Part shown: positions 52,464 through 61,500 of the stretch, piece by piece
How positions within the stretch are numbered: the first letter of the stretch is position 1
Layout: every line of letters starts with the position of its first letter
Source of the DNA: Flagellimonas pelagia
GTDB taxonomy: Bacteria > Bacteroidota > Bacteroidia > Flavobacteriales > Flavobacteriaceae
Assembly (NCBI RefSeq): GCF_003584135.1
Contig: NZ_QXFI01000035.1
Location: forward strand, 1 to 64,000
DNA: 64,000 bases
Direction of reading: 5' to 3'
Notes under the pieces: model-generated
Seen by the model: only the letters and a program-made list of their open reading frames with translations
Told to the model about the DNA's origin: nothing
Database searches by the model: none
Translations under genes and position numbers: made by a program

Positions 52464-53678
52464 TTAAGAATTACCTTTGAGTTTGTCATTCATATAGCCG
52501 GAGCCACCGCCATCCGAATTGCCATCCTTGAAATAAGGATTGGTTGTACTATTGCTGGCCATACTCTGGGAAATACGACTTGCAGCATTACCCATTGCAT
52601 CCGCCGCCATGCTGGCTCCGCCTGTAGCTGCTCCCATAACCGCTCTGGAGGAACTGCTGAAGATACTGGTGACTTTCTGTCCCAAAGCACCACCACCTCC
52701 TGCATGGACAATGTAATTGGCTACCGAAGGCACGGTAAAGTATCCCACAATGCCAATAATCATAAAGACCAGATACGCCATATCCGTCCGGCTGAAAAAA
52801 GTATCCCCGTAATCCTGTACCTGGGCAATGTCCATTTCCAGCATTTTCTCCTGGATTTTTCCGATAATGCTCCCGAAAATATTGGCTACCGGAAGCCAGA
52901 GAAAAATATTGATATAGCGGGCAATCCAAACCGTCAGGGTATGCTGGAACCCGTCAAAGACGGCAATCCCAAATACCAGCGGCCCCAATATGGCAAGTAC
53001 CACCAATTGAAAGGTTCGTAGCGTATCGATACATAAGGCTGCGGCTTCAAAGAGTACCCGCAGTACTTCACTCATCCATTCCTTGACCGAATTGCGGAAA
53101 TTGTAAGAGGCTTTGGACATGGCAAACTTGATGTCGTTGCCAATCCCTTCAAAAAAGCCTTCATCGGAAGGACTGGCATTATCATGGGTGTATTTATACC
53201 ACCTGTCCCGGTCACCGTCACCGCTTTCACCTACATACATCTGCCATACATCCGTTTTTTTGATAGCTTCTTCCTTCTTTTCCAAAAGCACCGCAATTGC
53301 CCTGTCGGAGCCTTCCACCATCGAAGCGGTAGCGGTCACCGTGGGTTTCATGATCCCGTTGATCAATCCCAGAACGGAAGGGAATATCAGCACACAAAAC
53401 CCGATGACAAATGGGCGAAAAAGCGGGTAAAAGTCGATAGGTTCCGCTCTTGACAAATGTCCCCAGACCCTGGAAGCGATATACCACATGGCGGCAAATC
53501 CCGCCAGTGCCTGTCCCACGCCGATAAGCTGACTGCACAGTGGCATCATTTCATCATAAAGTTGTTCCAATACGCTATGCAAGGCGTTCATCTCACCGGC
53601 AATTCCCTGTGCACTACCCATAAAAGGCAATAGCAATCCTATAACCGCCAGCCAGGCGGTTTTTCTATATGTTGCCAT
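52464..53678 (-). CDS. traJ: Conjugative transposon protein TraJ
   Basis: A 404-residue polytopic membrane protein with a signal-like first helix, then helices near 60-80, 90-110, 205-235, 245-270 and 285-310. The pattern ...LVVLAILGPLVFGIAVFDGFQHTLTVWIARYINIFLWLPVANIFG is characteristic of TraJ, the VirB6/TrbL-like inner-membrane channel component. The glycine- and serine-rich tail (SDGGGSGYMNDK) is typical. It follows the third VirB5-like paralogue after 12 bases. Confidence 0.92.
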   Translation of the reverse strand: MATYRKTAWLAVIGLLLPFMGSAQGIAGEMNALHSVLEQLYDEMMPLCSQLIGVGQALAGFAAMWYIASRVWGHLSRAEPIDFYPLFRPFVIGFCVLIFPSVLGLINGIMKPTVTATASMVEGSDRAIAVLLEKKEEAIKKTDVWQMYVGESGDGDRDRWYKYTHDNASPSDEGFFEGIGNDIKFAMSKASYNFRNSVKEWMSEVLRVLFEAAALCIDTLRTFQLVVLAILGPLVFGIAVFDGFQHTLTVWIARYINIFLWLPVANIFGSIIGKIQEKMLEMDIAQVQDYGDTFFSRTDMAYLVFMIIGIVGYFTVPSVANYIVHAGGGGALGQKVTSIFSSSSRAVMGAATGGASMAADAMGNAASRISQSMASNSTTNPYFKDGNSDGGGSGYMNDKLKGNS

Positions 53679-53690
53679 AATTTTTGATTT

Positions 53691-54329
53691 TTAGTTGTTT
53701 ATACCATATATATTGCGAATGGTGCGGGCATCATTTCTTTCTTTTGCCCTTTGCACCGCAAGAATGGTCGTATTATTATTAAAGTGTCTGAGGAACATTA
53801 GTTTGTCCTGCATATCGGCATAGATCCGGTCAATGGCCTGTAAACGTTCATCATCACTCATACGGGCTTTATCTGCCGTAATGATGACCAGTAATTCATC
53901 GAGATTTCGCAGGCTTTCATCAAAGAGGTTATCATACACCCGTCCGAGATACGCCAGTTCCTGCGGATTGAAATTCCCGTCACTTTGAAATCGGTCATAC
54001 GCATTCCGGTATTCCCTGACCAGTATCACCTGATAATTCACAATATCGCCCACACGTTTGTAGTTGCGAACGGTGGGGCTTACTTCCATCAGCCCGTCCA
54101 AAAAAGCTTTGTGTAGGCTAAAGTTCCCTTCCGATATATCCTTGATGGTATTGTAACCCCCTTCCAATATCTGATAGCCTTTTTTCATATCGCTCAATAT
54201 CTGTTTGAACTGGGTCAGTTTTTCTACATTGAGCAAGAGCTGTTGTATCTCTGCGGATTGCGCTGATGCCCTAAACGAGCAGAAGAGCCCGCAGATCACA
54301 AGTCCTATAAGTATTCCTGTTTTTTTCAT
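53691..54329 (-). CDS. TraI/TrbJ-like secreted transfer protein (paralogue A)
   Basis: A 212-residue exported helical protein; signal peptide ends at RASAQ (residue 24). The block FNPQELAYLGRVYDNLFDES and following DELLVIITADKARMSDDER is shared with the two upstream neighbours, so the three are tandem paralogues. Such proteins are annotated in conjugative elements as TraI/TerB-like and resemble VirB5/TrbJ minor pilus proteins in size and topology. It overlaps the preceding gene by four bases. Confidence 0.8.
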   Translation of the reverse strand: MKKTGILIGLVICGLFCSFRASAQSAEIQQLLLNVEKLTQFKQILSDMKKGYQILEGGYNTIKDISEGNFSLHKAFLDGLMEVSPTVRNYKRVGDIVNYQVILVREYRNAYDRFQSDGNFNPQELAYLGRVYDNLFDESLRNLDELLVIITADKARMSDDERLQAIDRIYADMQDKLMFLRHFNNNTTILAVQRAKERNDARTIRNIYGINN

Positions 54330-54982
54330 GGGTTTTCGTTTTGAAGGTTCCTGAGTGTTTTGCCGTATTGTACTTCATGGAATTCCCTGATCCGAACGGC
54401 TGCCATGACCTTGGCTTCATTGCCGAAACTTTGGGAGAAGGTGTAATTGTCCTGCATCCGCAAGTAAAGTTTGTCGATGCGATTCATACGCTCATTATCT
54501 TCCATTTGCAACTCGGCATCCGTAGTTATTGCAATAAGTTCATCCAGTACCTGTTCACAATCCTCCAAGAGCCGGGTAAAAACCCGCCCGATATAGCTGA
54601 GTTCTGCTTCGGTAAAAGCATCGCTATTGTCAAGCTGTCCGTAGGTTTTCCCGTAATCCTCTACAATGCGTATTTGAAGGGCAATGATGTCTGCGACCTT
54701 TGCATAATGTTTGATTTCAGGGTTGACTGTACTTAAGGATTTTATAAAATCACTGTGCAGGTCGAATTCCCCTTTGGTAAACCCTCCGATGGTGGTCAAA
54801 CCTTCTTTGGCAATACGGTAGCCTTTTTGAGCATATCCGATATATACCTGTAAAGCGGCAATCTGCTGAAGCAGGTATTTCTTCTGTGTCTTTTTCTGGC
54901 GGAACCACTCTGAAAAAGTCTGTGCCTGAACGGTTCCTGCTGCCAGAAACAGCATGAGTCCTATTAAAATTATCTTTCTCAT
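54326..54982 (-). CDS. TraI/TrbJ-like secreted transfer protein (paralogue B)
   Basis: A 218-residue exported protein; signal peptide ends at TVQAQ (residue 21). Helical coiled-coil-like body, with FTEAELSYIGRVFTRLLEDC and DELIAITTDAELQMEDNER matching paralogues A and C. The YIGYAQKGYRIAKEGL stretch is typical for TraI of this group. Its stop overlaps paralogue A's start (ATGA). It probably acts in the periplasm during assembly of the transfer apparatus. Confidence 0.8.
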   Translation of the reverse strand: MRKIILIGLMLFLAAGTVQAQTFSEWFRQKKTQKKYLLQQIAALQVYIGYAQKGYRIAKEGLTTIGGFTKGEFDLHSDFIKSLSTVNPEIKHYAKVADIIALQIRIVEDYGKTYGQLDNSDAFTEAELSYIGRVFTRLLEDCEQVLDELIAITTDAELQMEDNERMNRIDKLYLRMQDNYTFSQSFGNEAKVMAAVRIREFHEVQYGKTLRNLQNENP

Positions 54983-54990
54983 AGTTCGTG

Positions 54991-55680
54991 TTATTGAGGA
55001 AGTCCATATAATTTTTTCACGGTTTGTACTTCAATTGAAGTCTTTGCCCTGGAAAGGCTCAGCAATACATTTTGCTGATTAAAGCGCATCAGGTCATCAT
55101 AATTGGCATCAACCTGATCGGCGGCATTGTTGATGATCTCCAGGCGTTTGGCATCACTCATGGTGGTGGTAAAGGATTGAACGATCAGGGTAATCTGGTC
55201 AATATTGTTTAGGCTCTCTTCCAGGATACCGGAGTACACCTCTGACATATATTCAATTTCATCCGAGGTAAAGTGTTCATCCTGCTGAATGAGCTGCCAG
55301 GCATGTTGGTATTCATTGACCAGCCGAACCTGTTTTTGGGTGATATCCCGGATGCGCTGGTAATAGGAAATAATAGCCTTTACCTTAGCCAGCTCTTCAT
55401 AATATTCCCGGTATTGCTCTTTTTGTTTTTCCGTCCACTCGGAAATCTCATCCAGTTTGAGCTTGGAAAGCGTATTTTCTAATGTCTTCTGGGCGTTCTG
55501 TAACCAGATAGTCTTGTTCTGTAAACGCTGGATTTTTAAATCCACGGCTTTGATTACTTTTTTAATGCCTGCCTTGATGATTTCTACGATCGGTATCTGC
55601 ATAGCATTCGCCTGTTGTACCGGTAGCACCGTAAAAGAGATACAAAGGGCAAGCAGTAACATTCTTGCATATTTTTTCAT
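54991..55680 (-). CDS. TraI/TrbJ-like secreted transfer protein (paralogue C)
   Basis: A 229-residue exported protein with signal peptide ending near QQANA (residue 26). After an amphipathic start it has a long coiled-coil region (residues 45-110, LKIQRLQNKTIWLQNAQK; WTEKQKEQYREYYEELAK). FTSDEIEYMSEVYSGILEES is the block shared with paralogues A and B. It is the first of the trio in transcription order, just after traG. Confidence 0.8.
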   Translation of the reverse strand: MKKYARMLLLALCISFTVLPVQQANAMQIPIVEIIKAGIKKVIKAVDLKIQRLQNKTIWLQNAQKTLENTLSKLKLDEISEWTEKQKEQYREYYEELAKVKAIISYYQRIRDITQKQVRLVNEYQHAWQLIQQDEHFTSDEIEYMSEVYSGILEESLNNIDQITLIVQSFTTTMSDAKRLEIINNAADQVDANYDDLMRFNQQNVLLSLSRAKTSIEVQTVKKLYGLPQ

Positions 55681-55686
55681 GGTTCA

Positions 55687-58155
55687 TCATTTTTTAAGTT
55701 TTAGATCTTCAGCCATTGCGGCAATGCCCTTGCGGATGTCTCCACCAAATTTTGCCACATATTCCATCAGTTTTACCTTTTCAGTCTGTTCGGTGGTGTA
55801 CGCCAGGTATTCTTCCAGGCTCACTTCGGTGCGGTACACCTTGCTGAGCATTCCACCCAGGCTGATAAAGACCTCTTTGTATTTTCGGGCAGGGTCATTG
55901 GCTTTATTGACCGATAACACAAGGGCTTTTTCTTTTTCCGTTAACCCTAAGAGTTCCTGTATTTGGTCAAATTTGTTTTGGTACTTGCTTTGGTCGAGCA
56001 GTATCTTGCAATCGCTGTTATTGATGATTGCCTGCTTGACCACGGGGGAAGAAATAATATCTTCTACTTCCTGGGTCACCACGATAGCTTCGCCAAAGAA
56101 TTTCCGTACCGTTTTAAAGAGGTATTTGATGTATTCCGCAAAACCTTCTTTCATCAGGGCTTTCCAGGCTTCTTCAATTAAGATCATCTTTCGGATGCCT
56201 TTCATTTTGCGCATCTTGTTGATAAAGACTTCCATGATAATGATGGTCACTACCGGGAAGAGTATGGGATGATCTTTGATATTGTCCAGTTCAAATACGA
56301 TAAAGCGTTCCTGTAAGAGGTTCAGGTTTTCCGTAGCATTGAGCAGGTAATCGAATTCACCGCCCTGGTAATACGGGCGGAGTACATACAGGAAATTATC
56401 CATATCAAAATCCCGGTCTTTTACCCGATCTTGTTGAAGTACAGATATATACTCATCTCGCAGGAATTCATAAAAACTATTGAAACAAGGAAACACCGAT
56501 GGATTTTTTTCAAGATGCCGGTAGTATCCTGTAATGGCATTGGAAAGTGCCACATACTCACTGCGTTTAAAGGCTTCATCATCCTTTTTCCAAAGGGCGA
56601 GCAACAGTGTTTTGATACTTTCTTTCTTTTCCGTGTCCAGGTTGTCACCCTCCCCGATAAAGAAGGGGTTGAAACGGATTGGGTTTTCTTCACTGTAGGT
56701 GAAATAGTAGCCGTTGACCATATCACACAAGCCTTTATAGCTATGTCCCACATCCACCAGTACAATATGGGTTCCCTGCTCGTAATAGCTGCGTACCATA
56801 TGATTGGTAAAAAAGGATTTTCCGCTCCCGGAGGGGCCTAGTATAAACTTGTTACGGTTGGTACAAATCCCCATGTTCATGGGTTCATCACTAATGTCCA
56901 CATGTACAGGTTTGCCCGTCATCCGATCTCCCAGACGAATCCCGACAGGACTTAAGGAAGTACGGTAACCCGTTTCCAGATTGAGAAAACAAGTAGCTTG
57001 CTCGGCAAAGGTGTCGAAGGTATCATTCATGGGAAAGTCAGCAGCATTGCCCGGAATACCCGCCCAGAAAATCTGGGGAGCTCCGATGGTTTCCTGTTTG
57101 GCTACCGCATCCATTTGCGCCAGTGCAGAGGATACTTTGTTTTTCAGGTCTTTGAGTTCTTCCTTATCTTCCGTCCAAACCAGTACATTAAAATGGGCTT
57201 TTACCGGAAGGCGTTGCTGACTGATAGCTTCATTTAAAAAATCATTGGTCGCATCACGGGCAATCATATTTTCCCGGCTGTAAGCGGACAGGGATTGCAA
57301 CCGTAGCCTTTTGGATTCCAGTTTAGTGATCGTTTTCTGGGCATCCTCAAGAAAGAGATACTGATTGTAAATATGATTACAGGGCAGTAGTTGACCCAGC
57401 GTAGAGGCAAAGCCGATACTGAATTTGGTTTTGTCCGTACTGTACTTATCGTAATTGATACGACTGCCACAAAGTGCAGGCAGGTCAGCAGCATCCCCCA
57501 GGGTGTAAAGTTGACAATGCTTTGAACCTACCTGTAAGCCTTCCTGGAAGTTGATGTCTCCCATGAGATACTGGTCATTGTGCTCCGACAGGTAGCAGTA
57601 CTTTTCAATGATACCCATTGTCCGTTTGCCACTCCAAAGTTCCTTTTCCCGTAATCGGGTCAGTTTCACAAAGCCACTATCTTCCATGATACGTTGAAAC
57701 TGACCGGCAGCGTCCAGAAAATCCTGTAACAAAGAGGGTTTCAATGTTTCTTCCGGGACGATGCTTCTGCGCAGCAGGCTGGAATAGGCAGAAGTTGCCG
57801 TTTTGCGGTTATCCGGTTTTTTGGTCAGTAGGATATAACAGCTATGATCCAGAAAGGGGCGTTCATTAAAAAACCGCTCACTTGCCCGGCTTAAAAAACT
57901 GGTATCGGCTTTGGTAAAATCGGGTTGATGCCCGGTTTGCAAAAACCAGTCCTGTTTATGCAGTACACTGAATTTGGGCAATACCTTAATGGCTTTTACC
58001 CAGGCCTGATGAAAAGCTTCATATTCCTGATCGGAAAGGGTAAAGATCTCCGGCAGTTCTGCTTTAAACACGACGGTGACATCGCCTTGTTTGCTCAGGA
58101 TGCTGTCGTGTTCCACATCCATAATCGGTAATAGATTATCCAACATTTTTTCCAT
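55687..58155 (-). CDS. traG: Conjugation ATPase TraG (VirB4-like)
   Basis: An 822-residue cytoplasmic or membrane-peripheral ATPase. It has the TraG N-terminal domain (about 1-330) and a C-terminal motor. Walker A GPSGSGKSFFTNH lies near 438-450 and HIVLVDVGHSYKGL follows. Walker B MILIEEAWKALM is near 655-666 and the late motif VTQEVEDIISSPVVKQAI near 690-708. It powers assembly of the type IV secretion-like mating channel. It is located between traF (34 bases upstream) and the VirB5-like trio. Confidence 0.95.
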   Translation of the reverse strand: MEKMLDNLLPIMDVEHDSILSKQGDVTVVFKAELPEIFTLSDQEYEAFHQAWVKAIKVLPKFSVLHKQDWFLQTGHQPDFTKADTSFLSRASERFFNERPFLDHSCYILLTKKPDNRKTATSAYSSLLRRSIVPEETLKPSLLQDFLDAAGQFQRIMEDSGFVKLTRLREKELWSGKRTMGIIEKYCYLSEHNDQYLMGDINFQEGLQVGSKHCQLYTLGDAADLPALCGSRINYDKYSTDKTKFSIGFASTLGQLLPCNHIYNQYLFLEDAQKTITKLESKRLRLQSLSAYSRENMIARDATNDFLNEAISQQRLPVKAHFNVLVWTEDKEELKDLKNKVSSALAQMDAVAKQETIGAPQIFWAGIPGNAADFPMNDTFDTFAEQATCFLNLETGYRTSLSPVGIRLGDRMTGKPVHVDISDEPMNMGICTNRNKFILGPSGSGKSFFTNHMVRSYYEQGTHIVLVDVGHSYKGLCDMVNGYYFTYSEENPIRFNPFFIGEGDNLDTEKKESIKTLLLALWKKDDEAFKRSEYVALSNAITGYYRHLEKNPSVFPCFNSFYEFLRDEYISVLQQDRVKDRDFDMDNFLYVLRPYYQGGEFDYLLNATENLNLLQERFIVFELDNIKDHPILFPVVTIIIMEVFINKMRKMKGIRKMILIEEAWKALMKEGFAEYIKYLFKTVRKFFGEAIVVTQEVEDIISSPVVKQAIINNSDCKILLDQSKYQNKFDQIQELLGLTEKEKALVLSVNKANDPARKYKEVFISLGGMLSKVYRTEVSLEEYLAYTTEQTEKVKLMEYVAKFGGDIRKGIAAMAEDLKLKK

Positions 58156-58189
58156 TCTTATAGTATTTACCGGATTATTACTTATTTTT

Positions 58190-58504
58190 TTATCGTTTTA
58201 AAAATGCCCTGCGGCTTCTGGAGCGGAGCGCTTTGGGAACCTGTTTTCGTGCCAGGGTTTTCATAAGTCCGTATTCCCCGTATTGATTGCTCATTCGGTA
58301 GATCTTCATCACCAGCAGGGTGCCTAAGCCGAGAATGACACCGATACATACCAGTGTGGGCAGCCCGATGATATACATGATGGCAAATACGATGAGCAAT
58401 CCTACCACACCGCCACCCAAATACCAGATATATTGGGCTTTTAATCCCTTAAATTCGATACTGCGGTTAATTCCTTTATTGACCTGATACACACTATTTG
58501 CCAT
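58190..58504 (-). CDS. traF: Conjugative transposon protein TraF (DUF4133)
   Basis: A 104-residue inner-membrane protein with two adjacent helices (residues 29-48 and 50-67) and a basic C-terminus (RSRSRRAFLKR). It begins VNKGINRSIEFKGLKAQYIWYL, the DUF4133 hallmark of Bacteroidota TraF, likely VirB3-like. The small partner TraE (DUF4134), which normally precedes it, is not upstream here; instead the giant methylase-helicase gene ends 17 bases before it. Confidence 0.92.
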   Translation of the reverse strand: MANSVYQVNKGINRSIEFKGLKAQYIWYLGGGVVGLLIVFAIMYIIGLPTLVCIGVILGLGTLLVMKIYRMSNQYGEYGLMKTLARKQVPKALRSRSRRAFLKR

Positions 58505-58521
58505 ACGTTTCTTTTTTAATG

Positions 58522-61500
58522 TTACAATCGCATCCTGCTACGGGGACGCTCCGATGCCGAAGCAGCTACTACAGACTCTTTGACGGCATGCCCGTTTGTT
58601 TGATGTTCCCCGAGTTTGATGACCGGGGTTTGTTCTTCATCCGGTTCATTGGGTTGGTGTTGCTTTAACTGGTTTTCCTGAATCTTAATGGCGATCTGCC
58701 GTTCCAGATTGGCGAGTTCTGTTTTCAGTTCCCGCAGCTCGTGCTCCTTGGTAAAAGGTTTGGAGGTGAGTTTTTCAATCTTGGGAAGTTCGGTTTTCAG
58801 ATCGAAAAGGTTCCGTTCATACCGCTCTTTAAGATGCTCCACCCGGTCAATGGCATTTAAAAAATGCCGTGCTGCCAGTTTCGGATTATCCGTATTGGGC
58901 AAACCGTTATTGTAGGTATATTTAATCCCCTCACTTTCCCTTTGTGCATAGAAGCTATTGGAATACCGGTATTCGAACAATCCGTTTTCTTCGTAGGCTT
59001 CCTGTTGCCTGCGGATGTATAGCTGAAAACCGTACAGGTTACCAATTTTTTCTTCGTGCTGCCCGGCTTTTGGCTTCCAGTTTTGATACAACTGGATAAT
59101 GTGTTTGCCTATAGCTTCACTGTCCCGACCAGTTTTCCCGTCCAATTGAATGGGGTTAGCTTTAGTACCTTCTTTGGTCATCTGGAGACGGTCTTTATAC
59201 ACGGCTGCATCGGCAGAAAGCTTTCCGAGTGTTTTTTCCGTGGAAGCATGATCGTTTTGCAGTTTTTCCAACTGGTATTTATGACGGGTGAGTTCCCTAA
59301 AATGGGAATGTTTCAGGCTTTCCATTACCGCCACTTTCTTTTCCAGTTTGCTTTTTTCCAAAAGGGAGGTATCCCCGGAAAGGATGGCGATGTATTCGGA
59401 GAAGTTCATACCGCTTTTTTCATCTACAGCCCCTTCATCAATGGTACGGACATTGAGTTCACTGTTTTTCATTTGGGAAATAAAGGTCTGTTTGTTTTTA
59501 AGCAAGTTGAATTTGTAGTTGTCCAGCGATTGCTCCACGGCATAGACAAAATTCTGTACCTGATTGCCGTAATGTTCTTTGGCAATACGGTTACCCTGTC
59601 TCGCCCCACGGCCATTGCGCTGTTCCAGTTCCGAAGGTTTCCAGGGAATATCCAGGTGGTGCATCGCTACCACACGCTCCTGTACATTCAAACCGGTACC
59701 CGCTTTTTCCGTACTTCCAAGCAGGATGCGGATTTCACCCCGGTTCATTTTACGGAAGAGTTCCGGTTTCTTGCGATCCGTCCAGTCGTGGATAAAAGTG
59801 ACTTCCGAGACAGGGATATGGAAATCCCTCACCAGTTTTTCCTTCAGGGTATCATAAATATTAAACCGATCCGGTTTGGGTGTCCCTATATCCGAAAAAA
59901 CAATCTGCGTCCCTTTATGAGGTTGGGTGTGGTGATAAATTTCAGCAATCTTTCTTGCGGCGGTATTCACCTTGTTATCCGGGTGGTCTCCGTATTTCCA
60001 GTCATCTACCAATCGCATATCCGCTGCCATTTTCTTGGCGTAATTAGTTGCTATAAGCATACGCCCTTTATCTTCTTCCGGGGTCAGCCTGCCACGCCCG
60101 ATCAGTTCTCCATTACCGGTCTTGGCAAATTGCATTAGGTTTTTTATAAAGACCGATTGCTGCGGTGTAGGCGGAATATTGACCAGGGTTTCACTCAGTT
60201 CCGGTTTATCCAGGTTGATGTGCCTGGCGGTTTTGTAATCGGTAATCTCGTTATAGAACAAAGCCAGTTCAGGAACTTTGATAAAATGACGGAAGCGTTC
60301 TTTGGCAATGATCTCATTGGTGACACTAAACTCAAAGTCCGTGGTTTTACGGGCAAATACCGCTGCCCAGCCGTCAAAATTTTCAATACGCTGACGTTCC
60401 ATTTCTTTAGGTCGCAGGTATTTAAAAAGAAGGTACATTTCCGTCAGGCTGTTGGAAATCGGTGTGCCTGATAAGAAGGTCACACAGAGATCGGAATTGA
60501 AGCGTTCCTGCAAGGTGCGCACGGCAAAAAGCATGTTGAGTGCCTTTTGGCTCCCCGCCATATTCCCCAGTCCGGCCACTCGGTTATGACGTGTGGTAAA
60601 GGTCAGGTTTTTGAATTTATGGGATTCGTCCACAAACAAATGGTCAACACCCATTTCCTTAAAGTTGATGCCCGTATCTTTCTTTTCTTCAATGTCTTTG
60701 AGTACCGTTTTTAATTTTCCTTCGAGGTTGTTTTTTCGTATTTCCAGTCCTTTGAGCATCTTTTTGGAAATCGCCCCGCCCAACTCCCTGACAGTATTCA
60801 GGTCACGCTGGATATGATCCAGTTCCGTCTGGAAGATCTGTTGCTGCATTTCCGGAGACTGTGGTATTTTACCGAACTGGTCATGGGTCAGGATGATACA
60901 ATCCCAGTTGTTGTTTTTGATTTCGTGGAATAAGCGCAGCCTTTTAGCTGGGGTGAAATCATTTTGCCCCGGGGACAATATCCTGGCATGGGGATAGGCT
61001 TTGCGATAGGTTTCCGCAATTTGATTGATATTAGCTTTCAGGGCAAGGATCATCGGTTTTTGGACAATACCGAGACGTTTCATTTCCTGAGCGGAAACAA
61101 TCATGGTAAGGGTTTTGCCCAACCCCACTTCGTGATCGATCAGTGCGCCCCTGTTTTGGATGATGCGCCAGGCGGCATTTTTCTGACTGCTGTACAAATC
61201 TTCAATACCCAAAGCCTTTTTATCGAGTCCCGGGAAATTCAGGTGACTGCCGTCGAATTCCCGCAGTACATAACAATTGAAAGTGTCGTTGTACAGGTTT
61301 TCGATATGCTTTTTATCGGTATCCGGCAATTCCTTGAGCCAGTCTATAAAACCGTTGCGTATCTGGTCGATTTTTTGATGTGCCAGTTGAATGGCTTCAT
61401 TATCGGGAACCCGTATGCTTTTGCCATCCCCAACGGATACCTCATAGGTGAAAAACGGTGTTGTATTTTCCAAAGCATGTTCGAGCAAGGTATAACCGTA

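Noticed and set aside
59056-60138. Long plus-strand reading frame of 360 codons
   Set aside because: It lies entirely antisense to the methylase-helicase and has no family-like features.
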